The notes beneath the pieces are model-generated. The model made no database searches, was not told where the DNA came from, and saw only the letters and a list, made by a program, of their open reading frames with translations. The position numbers and the translations under genes are program-made. Below are positions 19,907 through 32,624 of a stretch of DNA of 64,000 bases, in pieces (position 1 is the stretch's first letter; every line of letters begins with the position of its first letter). Source of the stretch: Conchocele bisecta (lineage: Eukaryota; Mollusca; Bivalvia; Lucinida; Thyasiridae); the NCBI GenBank assembly GCA_029237695.1, contig CM055265.1:72021912-72085911 (forward strand), written 5' to 3'.

Positions 19907-22900
19907 GTACTTTACTATATACATTGGTAACATGTGTAGTAAGATCGTACAATGTACTAGCAATAGACATTGACAACATTTGCAGTATAATCGTACAGTG
20001 TACTAGCTATAGACATTGACAACATTTGCAGTATAATCGTACAATGTACTAGCTATAGACATTGACAACATTTGTAGTCAAATCGTACAATGTACTAGCT
20101 ATAGACATTGACAACATGTGTAGTCAAATCGTACAATGTACTAGCTATAGACATTGACAACATTTGTAGTCAAATCGTACAATGTACTAGCTATAGACAT
20201 TGACAACATTTGTAGTCAAATCGTACAATGTACTAGCTATAGACATTGACAACGTTTGTAGTCAAATCGTACAATGTACTAGCTATAGACATTGACAACA
20301 TTTGTAGTCAAATCGTACAATGTACTAGCTATAGACATTGACAACATTTGTAGTCAAATCGTACAATGTACTAGCTATAGACATTGACAACATTTGCAGT
20401 ATAATCGCACAATGTACTAGCTATAGACATTGACAACATTTGCAGTATAATCGCACAATGTACTAGCTATAGACATTGACAACATTTGTAGTCAAATCGT
20501 ACAATGTACTAGCTATAGACATTGACAACATTTGTAGTCAAATCGTACAATGTACTAGCTATAGACATTGACAACGTTTGTAGTCAAATCGTACAATGTA
20601 CTAGCTATAGACATTGACAACATTTGTAGACAATAGCTATAGATATTGACAACATCTGTAGTCAAACAAATGTAATAGCTATAGACATTGACTTGTACAA
20701 TTTGTACTTGCTATAGACATTGACAACATGTAGTCAATCGTACAATAGTACTAGCTAGACATTGACAACAGTTGTAGTCAAAGTCGTACAATGTACTAGC
20801 TATAGACATTGACAACGTTTGTAGTCAAATCGTACAATGTACTAGCTATAGACATTGACAACATTTGTAGTCAAATCGTACAATGTACTAGCTATAGACA
20901 TTGACAACGTTTGTAGTCAAATCGTAACAATGTACTAGCTATAGACATTGACAACATTTGAAGTCAAATCGTACAATGTACTAGCTATAGACATTGACAA
21001 CATTTGCAGTATAATCGCACAATGTACTAGCTATAGACATTGACAACATTTGTAGTCAAATCGTACAATGTACTAGCATAGACATTGTACAACGTTTGTA
21101 GTCAAATCGTACAATGTACTTAGCTATAGACATTGACAACATTTGCAGTATAATCGAACAATGTACAAGCTGTAACATTGACAACATTTTGCAGTATAAT
21201 TTCCACAAATGTACTAGCTGTAGAACTTTGACAACATTTGCAGTATATTCGCACAATGTACTAGCCTAAGACATGAACAACAATTTGTAGTATATTTCGT
21301 ACAATGTACTAAAGCTAAATTAATAAACATTACAACAATTTGCAGTATAAACGCACAATGTACTTAGCTAATAGCCACACAGAGTAATTTCGTATAATGC
21401 CACAACTATATACATTGACAACATTTGTATATAATAAGTACAATGTACAGCTATATTACATGATCACATGCAAGATATCTTCAACATTTGTACTAGCTAT
21501 AGACACTGACAACATGTGTAGTCAAATCGTACAATGTACTAGCTATATACATTGACAACATTTGTAGTCAAATCGTACAATGTACTAGCTATATACATTG
21601 ACAACATTTGTAGTCAAATCGTGCAATGTACTAGCTATACTAGCTATAGACATTGACAACATTTGTAGTCAGATCGTACAATGTACTAGCTATAGACATT
21701 CACAACACTTGTAGTAAAATCGTAAAATGTACTAGCTATAGACATTGGCAACATTTGTAGTATAATCGTGCAATGTACTAGCTATAGACATTGACAACAT
21801 TTGTAGTCAAATTGTACAATGTACTAGCTATACTAGCTATAGACATTGACAACATTTGTAGTCAAATCGTACAATGTACTAGCTATAGACATTGACAACA
21901 CTTGTAGTAAAATCGTAAAATGTACTAGCTATAGACATTGGCAACATTTGTAGTATAATCGTGCAATGTACTAGCTATAGACATTGGCAACATTTGTAAT
22001 ATAATCGTGCAATGTACTAGCTATAGACATTGACAACAGTTGTAGTCAAATCGTACAATGTACTAGCTATAGACATTGACAACACTTGTAGTAAAATCGT
22101 AAAATGTACTAGCTATAGACATTGGCAACATTTGTAGTATAAGCGTGCAATGTACTAGCTATAGACATTGACAACATTTGTAGTATAATTGTGCAATGTA
22201 CTAGCTATATACATTGACAACATTTGTAGTCAAATCGTACAATGTACTAGCTATACTAGCTATAGACATTGACAACATTTGTAGTCAAATCGTACAATGT
22301 ACTAGCTATATACATTGACAACACTTGTAGTAAAATCGTAAAATGTACTAGCTATAGACATTGGCAACATTTGTAGTATAATCGTGCAATGTACTAGCTA
22401 TAGACATTGGCAACATTTGTAATATAATCGTGCAATGTACTAGCTATAGACATTGACAACAGTTGTAGTCAAATCGTACAATGTACTAGCTGACTTGACA
22501 AACATTTGTAGTCAAATTGTACAATGTACTAGCTATACAGCTATGACATTGACAACATTTGTAGTTCAAACGTACAATGTACTAGCTATAGACAAAATTG
22601 TAAAAGTATAAAACGTAAAATGTATAGCTATAGACAACATTTGTAAGTCATATCGTACATGTACAAATAGTATACTAGCTATAGTACTATAGACAACATT
22701 TGTATTACAATTCGTAACAATGTACTAGCTATAAATACATGACTAACACTTGTAGTAGTTCAAATCGTACAATGTACTAGCTATAGACATTGGACAACAC
22801 ATATGTAGTAATAAATCGTGCAATGTACTAGCTATAGACATTGGCAATCATTTGTAATAGTATAGCATGCAATGTACTAGCTACTAGACATTGACAAAAG

Positions 22901-25900
22901 GTGTAGTCATAATGTACAAGTACTAGCTATATAGAACATGAATCACAATTTGTAGTTCAAATGTAACAATGTACTCAGCTATAGCTAGACTTATAGAACA
23001 TTGACACATGTAGTCAAATCGTAACAATGTAACTAGCAAAGTATTTACATTGACAACACAATGTAGTAAAATTCGCGTAAATGTACTAAGCTATGACAAT
23101 TGGACAACATTTGTAGTATAATCGTTGCAATGTATACTAGCAATAGAAAAAACATTGCAACTTATTTGTAATAATATCGTTGCAATGTACTAGCTATAGA
23201 CATTGACTAGCTATAGTCTAGTATAAATCGTACATGTACTTACTAATAATGACATCTTGACACAACAATTGTAGTATTCGTAATGTACTAGCTTAGTAGT
23301 ATACAATTGCACAATTTGTAGTAAATCAATGCGTAGCAATAGTATACTAGTACTAGTATAGCATTGACAACATTTTTGTAGTAAATACGTACAATGTACT
23401 ATAGGACAATTGGAAAACATTTGTAGTATCGTTGCAATGTACTAGTTAAAATACATTTGAAACATTTGTAGTAATCGTACAATTGTACTAGCTATAAATA
23501 CGCATTGACAACATTTTGTAGTATAATCGTGCAATGTACTAGCTATATACATTGACAACATTTGTAGTATAATCGTGCAATGTACTAGCTATAGACATTG
23601 ACAACATTTGTAGTATAATCGTGCAATGTACTAGCTATAGACATTGACAACATTTGTAGTATAATCGTGCAATGTACTAGCTATGGACATTGACAACATT
23701 TGTAGTATTGTAGTATAATCGTGCAATGTACTAGCTATAGACATTGACAACATTTTTAGTATAATCGTACAATGTACTAGCTATATACATTGACAACATT
23801 TGTAGTATAATCGTGCACAATGTACTAGCTATATACATTGACAACATTTGTAGTATAATCGTGCAATGTACTAGCTATAGACATTGACAACATTTGTAGT
23901 ATAATCGTGCAATGTACTAGCTATAGACATTGACAAAACATTTGTGTATAATCGTACAATGTACTTAGCTATACATTGAAACAAAATTTGTAGTAATCGT
24001 GCAATGTACTAGCTATATACATTGACAACATTTGTTAGTATCGTGGGCAATTGTACTAGCTATACAATTGACAAACTAGTATAATCGGTCAAGTACTAGC
24101 TATATACATTGACAAATTTGTAGTATAATCGTACAATGTACTAGCTATTATACATTGACAACATTTGTTAGTATTAAAATCGTGCAAAATGTATAGCATA
24201 GGGAGCATGAAAACAACATTTGTAGTATAATCGTAACAATTGTACTGCGTATACATTGACAACATTTGTAGTATAATCGTGCAATGTACTAGCTATAGAC
24301 ATTGACAACATTTGTAGTATAATCGTGCAATGTACTAGCTATAGACATTGACAACATTTGTAGTATAATCGTGCAATGTACTAGCTATATACATTGACAA
24401 CATTTGTAGTCAAATCGTATCGTGCAATGTACTAGCTATGGACATTGACAACATTTTGTAGTATAATCGTTCAATGTACTAGCTATAGACATTGACAACT
24501 TTGTTTGTAATAATCGTGCAATGTATAGCTATAGACAGTGGACAACATTTGTAGTTAATCGTAGCTAATAAGTACTGGGCAATGTACTAGTATATACAAT
24601 TGACACATTTGGTAGTATAATCGTGCAATTGTCTAGCTATAGACATTGACAACATTTGTAGTATAATCGTACAATGTACTAGCTATATACATTGACAACA
24701 TTTGTAGTATAATCGTGCAATGTACTAGCTATGGACATTGACAACATTTGTAGTATTGTATTTAATCGTGCAATGTACTAGCTATAGACATTGACAACAT
24801 AGTTTATAGTTTAAGTCGTACAATGTACTTAGCTATATGACATTGACCAACAGTTTAGTATTGTATAATAGTGCAATGTACTAGCTATAGACATTGACAC
24901 ATTTGTAGTATAATTGTGCATTTGTACTAGCTTTATATCTAATTGAACAAATTTTTTGTAGTCAAATGTTACAATGTACTAGCTATATAGTATGACATTG
25001 ACATTTGTTAGTCAAATCGTCAACAATTTGTACTAGCATATACAATTGACACACTTGTAGTAAAATCGTAAAAATGTACTAGCTGTAGGGACATTGGCAA
25101 AATTTGTGTATAATCGTGCAATTGTATAGCTATAGAACATTTTGGCATTTGTAATATAATCGTGCAATGTACTAGCTATAGACATTGACAACAGTTGTTG
25201 TCAATGTACAATGTAACTAGCGACATTGACAACACTTGTAGTAAAAATAGTGCAATTGTAATAGCTATATACATTGACAACATTTTGTAGTCAAATTCGT
25301 ACAATGTTTAAGCTATACTTTAGCTTTACTAGCTATATTGACAACATTTTGTAGTAAATGTACAATGTACTAGCTATATACATTGACAACACTTGTAAGT
25401 AAAAATCGTAAATTGTACTAGTATTAGACATTGGCATATGTAGTATAATCGTGCAATAGTACTAGTATAACATTGACATACATTTGTAGTATAATCGTGC
25501 AATTGTACTAGCTATAGAACATTTTTGACAAATTTGTGTAGTATAATCGTACAATGTAACTAGCTATATACATTGACAACATTAAGTTGTATAATCGTGC
25601 AATTGTAATTGCTATAGGAACAATTGACAACATTTGTAGTTATATCGTACAATGGACTAGCTATATAGATGACAACATTTGTGTACAATTCGTTGCAATT
25701 GGTAAAGCTCATGGACAATTGACAACATTTGTAGCAATTGTAGTAGAATCGTGAAATGTATACTATAAGACCAGTTGGACAACATTTTTAGTTAGTAAAT
25801 TCGTTACAAATGTACTAGCTATATACATTGACAACATTTTTGTAGTATTAAATCGTACAATGTACTTGCCTTATATACATTGACAAAATTTGTTAGTTAT

Positions 25901-27270
25901 TCGTGCATTGTACTAGCTATAGACATTGAACATTACATTTGTTAGTATAATCGTTACAATGTACTAGCTATATACATTGACAACATTTGTAGTAATTTCG
26001 TGCAGAATTGTACTTGCTATATACCTTTGAAACCTTTTGTAGTACAATCGTGAATGACCTAGCTATAGACATTGACAACATTTGTAGTTATAATCGTACA
26101 ATCGTTACTAGCTATAGACATTTGACAACATCTTTGTAAAGTATAATCGTACAATGTACTAGCTATAATACTATTGACAACATTTTGTAGTTATAATCGT
26201 GGCAATGTACTAGCTATAGACACTTGACAACATTTGTTTAGTATAATCGTGCAATGTAACTTGCTATAGGAGACTGCAACATTTGTAGTATACTCGGGGC
26301 AATTGTAACTAGCTAATAGACATTGACAACAGTTTGTAGTTTAATAACCGTGCAATGGTACTAGCTATAAAGATCAGTGACAACATTTGTTAAGGTATAA
26401 TCGTGCAATGTACTAGCTATTGACATTGAAAACATGGTGTAGTATAAATCGTGGCAACGTACTAGCTATATAATGACACATTTGTTGAATAATGTGCAAG
26501 TACTAGCTATAGACATGACAACATTTGTAGTAAATCGTAACAATGTACTAAGCTAGTTTTTTGTTCAACATTTGTCAGTATTACGTGCAATGTACCTAGC
26601 TATGGACATTGACAACATTTGTAGATTGTAGGTAAAATGTGCAATTGGTACTAGCTATAAGACATTGACAACATTTTTGTATAATCGTACAATGTACTAG
26701 CTTATACTTGACAACTTTTGTAGTTAATAATCGTACATGTACTAGCATATACATTGACAACATTTGTATATAATTCGCAATGTACTAGCTATAACATTGA
26801 CAACATTTGTAGTTTAATCTAATGTACTAGCGATATACATTGACAACATTTGTAGTATAATCGGGCAATGTACTAGCGTATACATTGATAAACATTTGTA
26901 TAAAAATAATGCAATGAACTATAGCTATATATTGACAACATTTGTAGTATACTCGTGCAATGTACTAGCTATAGACATTGACAACATTGTAGTATAATCG
27001 TACAGTACTAGGATTATATTGACAACATTTGTATAAATAAACGTGGCAATGTACTAGCATTATACCTTGACAACATTTGTAGTAAATAATGAACAATGTA
27101 CTAAGCTTATAGACATTGACAACATTTGTAGTATATCGTGCAATGTAAGCTATAGGACATTGAACTTTTGTAGTAAAATCCAAACATTTGACCTATTAAT
27201 ACATTGGCAACACTGGTAGTAAAATCGTACAATGCACTAGTATATATATATATAGACACTGACAACATTT
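19907..27270. repeat. 46-bp minisatellite, about 160 units
   Basis: Seen: units read GTACTAGCTATAGACATTG, ACAACATTTGTAGTC, AAATCGTACAAT. It is zoned: near-identical TAGTCAAATCG units at 19.98-20.64 kb, a mixture including TAGTAAAATCGTAAAAT and doubled CTAGCTATACTAGCTATAG joints at 21.5-22.5 kb, and mainly TAGTATAATCGTGCAAT units after 23.5 kb. Several zones (about 21.06-21.48, 22.49-23.52, 24.4-27.2 kb) are full of 1-bp indels. No coding capacity; open frames are repeat translations. Confidence 0.95.
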
Positions 27271-27696
27271 GCAACAAGTACACTATATGTATATACTCTG
27301 TATTGTTATGAGTAAATAATTAAAGATGGCGGCCATTCTAGGCTTTGCTGGAATTGCTCGTATGGGTATCATGCTGATAAAACTGTATAAGGTCTTTGTC
27401 AGCTTGCGACCCTATTGTCTGTTCCACGTTTTGCTGCCGACGAACATTTGGCCAGTAAACACATTAAATTTAAAAGATATTTAAAAGTAAGTACTTTTTC
27501 ATCAATAGCAAAAAAGTCACCCTCCCCAAAAAAGATTAGTTGATGAAATTCCATGAAATATTGATTTTATTGCGAAAAAACTTCAGGATAGAAAACGAAA
27601 AAATTGGGAAATTGACTCCGAAACCTGGCGAGATAGCTTGAAAATGATATAACTAAGAAAACGAAAGTTACATTTTGAAAATCGGTCCACAAATAA

Positions 27697-30046
27697 CAAG
27701 AGCTGTAGGAGAACAGCATAGCTCGACTACGAGGGTTGTCGATGTACACATAGCTTGACAAACAAGGTGGCCGCGGCCTGCATAAAAACCTTAACCATGG
27801 TTGACTAAAAACCTTAACCAAGGGAAAGTAAGTAAGTAATTCAAGGTTAAATGTAGGTCAATGTCAGATATAGGTCAGGTTATTGATGTACATCACTAGG
27901 AGATGAAGTTTTCCAAGTATGGTTGCTGTAGGCCCAGGAATATTCCATATACAAGCTTGACTAAAAACCTTAACCAATGGGAAATAAGAAAGTAATCCAA
28001 GGATAAAAGTAGGTCAAGGTCAAATATAGGTCAGGGATTATTGATGTACATCGCTATGAGAAAAGGTTGTCCAAGTATGGTGTTAGTATGCACAATAGTA
28101 TTCCATGTACAAGCTTGATAAAAACCTTAACCAAGGGGAATTAACTAAGTAATTCAAAGTTAAATGTAGGTCAATGTCAAATATAGGTCAGTGGTTGTTG
28201 ATGTACATCACTAGGAGATGAAGTTGTCCAAGTATGGTGGGTGTAGGGCCAGGAATATTCCATATACAAGCTAGACTGAAAACCTTAAACAAGGGGAATT
28301 AACTAAGTAATTGAAGAGGACATGTAGGTCAATGTCAAATATAGATCAGGGGTTATTGATGTACATCCCTATGAGAAAAGGTTGTCCAAGTATGGTGTCT
28401 GTATGCACACTAGTATTCCATGTACAAGCTTGACTAAAAACCTTAACCAAGGTTGAGAAAAACCTTAACCAAGGGGAATTAACAATGTAATTCAAGGTTA
28501 AATGTAGGTCAAGGTCAAATATAGGTCAGGGGTTGTTGATGTACATCACTAGGAGATTAAGTTGTCCAAGTATGGTGGGTGTAGGGCTTGGAGTATTCCA
28601 TATACAAGCTTGACTAAAAACCTTAACCAAGGGGAATTAACTAAGAAATTCAAGAGGAAATGTAGGTCAAGGTCAAATATAGATCAGGGGTTATTGATGT
28701 ACATCCCTATGATAAAAGGTTGTCCAAGTATGGTGTATGTATGCACAATAGTATTCCATGTACAAGCTTGACTAAAAACCTTAACCAAGGTTGACTAAAA
28801 ACCTTAACCAAGGGGAATTAACTACGTAATTCAAGGTTAAATGTAGGTGAAGGTCAAATATAGGTCAGTGGTTGCTGATGTACATCACTATGAGATGAAG
28901 TTGTCGAAGTATGGTGGGTGTAGGGCCAGGAATATTCCATATACAAGCTTGACTAAAAACCTTAACCAAGGGGAATTAACTATGTAATTCAAGGTTAAAT
29001 GTAGGTCAAGGTCAAATATAGGTCAGGGGTTGTTGATGTACATCACTAGGAGATTAAGTTGTCCAAGTATGGTGGGTGTAGGGCCTTGGAGTATTGCCAT
29101 ATAATCAGCTTGACTAAAAACCTTAACCATGGGTGAATTAACTAAGATAAAAAAATTCAAGAGGAAATGTAGGTCAAGGTCAAACATAGATCAGGGGTTA
29201 TTGATGTACATCCCTATGATAAAAGGTTGTCCAAGTATGGTGTATGTATGCACAATAGTATTCCATGTACAAGCTTGACTACAAACCTTAACCAAGGTTG
29301 ACTAAAAACCTTAACCAAGGGGAATTAACTACGTAATGCAAGGTTAAATGTAGGTGAAGGTCAAATATAGGTCAGTGGTTGCTGATGTACATCACTATGA
29401 GATGAAGTTGTCCAAGTATGGTGGGTGTAGGGCCAGGAATATTCCATATACAAGCTTGACTAAAAACCTTAACCAAGGGGAATTAACTATGTAATTCAAG
29501 GTTAAATGTAGGTCAAGGTCAAATATAGGTCAGGGGTTGTTGATGTATATCACTAGGATATGAAGTTGTTCAAGTATGGTGGGTGTAGGGCCAGGAGTAT
29601 TCCATATACAAGCTTGACTAAAAACCTTAACCAAGGGGAATTAACTAAGTAATTCAAGAGGAAATGTAGGTCAAGGTCAAATATAGATCAAGGGTTATTG
29701 ATGTGCATCCCTATGAGAAAAGGTTGTCCAAGTATGGTGTCTGTATGCACAATAGTATTCCATGTACAAGCTTGACTAAAAACCTTAACCAAGGTTGACT
29801 AAAAACCTTAATCTAGGGGAATTAACTAAGTAATTCAAGAGGAAATGTAGGTCAATGTCAAATATAGATCAGGGTTATTGATGCACATCACTAGGAGATG
29901 AAGTTGTGCAAGTATGGTGGATGTAGGGCCAGTAGTATTCCATATACAAGGTTGACTAAAAACCTTAACCAAGGCGTGACGGTGACGCCGACGCCGACGC
30001 CGGGGTGACAACATAAGCTCTACTGATTCTTCGAATAGTCGAGCTG
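27697..30046. mobile_element. Insert V: 2.35 kb element carrying a 158-bp tandem array
   Basis: Seen: begins CAAGAGCTGTAGGAGAACAG, with AGCTCGACTA at 27720-27729 and the inverse TAGTCGAGCT at 30036-30045; just before the right end lie GACGCC triplets and GGTGACAACATAAGCTC. The interior is nearly all tandem repeat (27783-29972). It sits exactly where J copy 2 is continuous. Inferred: transposed as a unit. Array-bearing non-autonomous Helitron-like elements are one possibility; no hallmark proves it. Confidence 0.6.
27783..29972. repeat. 158-bp tandem array, 13 units in two alternating types
   Basis: Seen: CCAAGTATGGT recurs near 27910, 28068, 28227, 28384, 28563, 28722, 28901, 29060, 29229, 29408, 29566, 29726 and 29907. 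Spacings are mostly 157-160 bp, with several of about 180 bp. Type a has GTGGGTGTAGGGCCAGG; type b has GTATGCACAATAGTATTCC, and four of five b units are followed by a ~22-bp duplication of CTTGACTAAAAACCTTAACC. Each unit has an AGGTCA-rich segment (GTAGGTCAAGGTCA, ATATAGGTCA). Confidence 0.9.
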
Positions 30047-30475
30047 AAAATAAATATTTAAAAAAAATCTATTGTTAGCCCCATGTTAAATTCCCATAGG
30101 AAAATCGTTTTTTCGCAATAAAATCAATATTTGATGGAATTTCACCAAATAATTTTGTTTGGGGAGGGTGACTTTTGTGTTATTGATGAAAAAGTACTTA
30201 CTTTTAAATATCTTTTTCGATTTATTGTGTGTAATGGCCAAATGTTCGTCGGCAGCAAAACTTGAACGTGGGACAGACAGTAGTTGCCTTGTTCAGCGAG
30301 AGGAAATTATATTGCCAGATATGTCGAGCGAGTTGTACTTGTGCTGTTCTTATTATAGCTGGGATCAAGTGGACAATATTTACGACCCACATGATGTTAG
30401 GGCTATTTCTATTGTTTTTCATTCAAAGCAAAATCAGCAGAGAATAGAACTAACATGTGGCAAATTATTAGGTTA

Positions 30476-30615
30476 CAGTGGGGTCAGCATGTAAGTGCAC
30501 ACACGAAAGAAGTTACAGTGGGGTCAGCGTGTAAGCGCACACACGAACGAACACGACAGGTTGGAACCAACCTGTCGTGTTCGTTCGTGTGTGCACTTAC
30601 ACGCTGACCCCACTG
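30476..30615. mobile_element. Family C palindrome, copy 2, with a partial duplicate
   Basis: Seen: a full palindrome at 30516-30615 (CAGTGGGGTCAGCGTG ... inverse, TA on both sides), preceded by a partial left arm at 30476-30512 also starting TACAGTGGGGTCAGC. The centre here is GGTTGGAACCAACC, shorter than in copy 1. Confidence 0.8.
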
Positions 30616-30730
30616 TATGCAGGACAAATCAATGACGATTACCACACTATCATACCCCTGGACCCCTTACACGTTTCGGTTGCAAGTTCACGTCTGAAAG
30701 TCTAACCCCCTTTTCAAAAAGATTACCGAC

Positions 30731-30757
30731 TATCATAAGTTTAGTGAAACGGCTCCC
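30731..30757. mobile_element. Family H terminal fragment
   Basis: Seen: only TATCATAAGTTTAGTGAAAC and GGCTCC remain, matching the right end of H. No left end nearby. Confidence 0.4.
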
Positions 30758-30921
30758 TGGTGACGCCCATGGAGTGCACGTTGTTTACAGCGACGTGCGA
30801 CCCACTGGCAGCCGCAATCGCCGACCCCGCGTCTGTTTCCATCCACCAGCAACAGGGGAACGTAACACATGGATAGACATGTTGACATCCTTATCATAAT
30901 CCACTCATGCACTCAATATAG

Positions 30922-31190
30922 CAGAAGCCGATTTCACCAAAATTGCTAAGTATACTTATCTTGCGAAGTACATTTTGAGGGAGAAATTTTCAGTTTAAGG
31001 ATAAATTTATTGATTTTTGTTATACCATTTTGGCTATGATAATTCAGTATAATAATTCTGAATACTTTTCATCATCAAATATATGCAGTCGTTAGTTCAG
31101 CATGAAATAATTCATTTCGGGAAAATTAAATGATTACTCTCTCAAAGTACACATAAGTATGCTTATCAATTTTAGTGAAATCGGCTACTG
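30922..31190. mobile_element. Family L element, copy 3
   Basis: Seen: CAGAAGCCGATTTCACCAAA and inverse TTTAGTGAAATCGGCTACTG. The central palindrome is half deleted (only ATTTTGGCTATGATAATTCAG), so this copy can no longer form the full stem. Confidence 0.75.
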
Positions 31191-31299
31191 ATCCGTCGTT
31201 CTTTCTGCAGTTTGGAGTTTCCCATTGTATGACTTTTAAGCTCACATGAGCTCACACTCAGTGTGAGTTCTTCACATCACACACAGTCCGTCGTCTGTC

Positions 31300-31760
31300 C
31301 GTTTGGACGAGCACACTTGTTGGGTACCGAGAACAGTCATTCTCATTGGCCGAAACACGGCCATGTGATTATCTACAAATTGAATGAAGACCTCTGAACG
31401 GTTTGTTGACACTAATAAGCACTCTCGGACCGCGAGACCGGTCCGAGATGTGTGTATTCATGTAAACAAACCTATTATTCACCTCCTTAGAGCGCATGCG
31501 TAAATCTGGTACATGTAAGTGTTATTGTGTTTACACTGTTAGTGACTATTCCTGATTTTCTGCATATTCGTGGTAAGGGTAATAAATAAAACAATTATAG
31601 TCTTTTGAGTCGGTGTACATGATATGTACGGACCTTCGAAAAGTGATGTTCACCTCCGCCTTCGGCGTAGGTGAACATCAATTTTCTCAGGTCCGTAAAT
31701 CTCATGCACACATATTCAAAAGACAATAATTGTATAATTTTCTTATTGGGTACCAATAAA
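31300..31760. mobile_element. Family R element, copy 1
   Basis: Seen: contains CATTCTCATTGGCCGAAACA, GAGCGCATGCGTAAATC, GTTTACACTGTTAGTGACTA and a hairpin GAAAAGTGATGTTCACC ... GGTGAACATCAATTTTC near 31640-31690. The same series occurs in reverse order and orientation at 35222-35740. No coding motif. Ends unresolved. Confidence 0.65.
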
Positions 31761-32424
31761 ACAAATGAATACCTTACAAGTGCCCTCTCGTATGAACGTC
31801 CGTTACTACGTGACACCACTTAGGTGATAAATCCATTGAATTTGAAACACATGAATGACAACCTAAAAGTAATATGATTACATCGTTACAGAATAAATTA
31901 CTTTGTCCTGTGTCCGTCCGTCCGTCCGTCAACAATTAGCTAAACCGACATCTTCTACTATGCCAATTCTATACCACTGGGCTGATTTCGTAATAAGCTG
32001 TTTCCTGTGTTGGTGTTAATTGTGCAGCATTTCCACATCAACGAAAGTATTGCCTAAAATAAACGGTGTGTACACCGACGTGTACACCAACAAAATATCC
32101 GTTTCGATTTCGGTTATCGGCGCTAGATCTTCTGCGACTTAGCAGCAATTTGTATGCCGATGTCAGAATAGCTTAAGAATGTGACAACCAACACGCCATT
32201 GTCAAGTTAATGTGACAATGTGAGAAGCGTTACCCGTGATAACACAGCTGCTGCCAGAATGAGACACTTATCTACGCCATCGGGGACTAAGTGGTATTAA
32301 GGACTTGTGTTTCTCCACATTTAGCTACTTCACAGCACATATTTATTCTAAATTGTTCGTTTCCATTTGGCACAGTTCCTGACAGTGATGCGGATGCGAG
32401 CGTTGAAAGTGTTGGAATATGGAA
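31761..32424. other. Unrecognised stretch with a CCGT microsatellite
   Basis: Seen: GTCCGTCCGTCCGTCCGTC at about 31911-31929, followed by AACAATTAGCTAAAC. A short foldback CGGTGTGTACACCGACG near 32065 is the only other structure. Confidence 0.5.
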
Positions 32425-32593
32425 TACACCATCACCTGCGCTAATCATGTCAATATTTGCAAATTACTTTATTATAGGAATGAATGGCCTTTTTGTGGAA
32501 TTTATCGGGGTATAAACATGGAAAAGTCGCGGGAATACTGGACGAGGCCTTAACAAAATTACAAATTTCGAAAAAAAATCAAAACAAAAATAA

Positions 32594-32624
<31 letters not shown>

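Larger units (their letters stand above)
27412..30283. mobile_element. Family J element, copy 1, split by insert V
   Basis: Seen: CTATTGTCTGTTCCACG-TTTTGCTGCCGACGAAC at the left and its inverse GTTCGTCGGCAGCAAAAC...GACAGACAGTAG at the right, followed inward by AAGTACTTTTTCATC and GTCACCCTCCCCAAA on both arms. The J sequence breaks at about 27696 and resumes at about 30047; the uninterrupted order is visible at 45.3-45.9 kb. The 111-codon plus-strand open frame at 30159-30494 starts inside the right arm and continues into flanking DNA; I do not consider it a gene. Confidence 0.75.

Noticed and set aside
27315..27345. AAGATGGCGGCCATT, a YY1-like and promoter-like motif
   Set aside because: A single short motif without a transcription unit or CpG-rich context is not enough to call a promoter.
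30159..30494. 111-codon plus-strand frame with a hydrophobic start
   Set aside because: Its first third is the J terminal repeat and its last residues are the C palindrome; the middle shows no domain.
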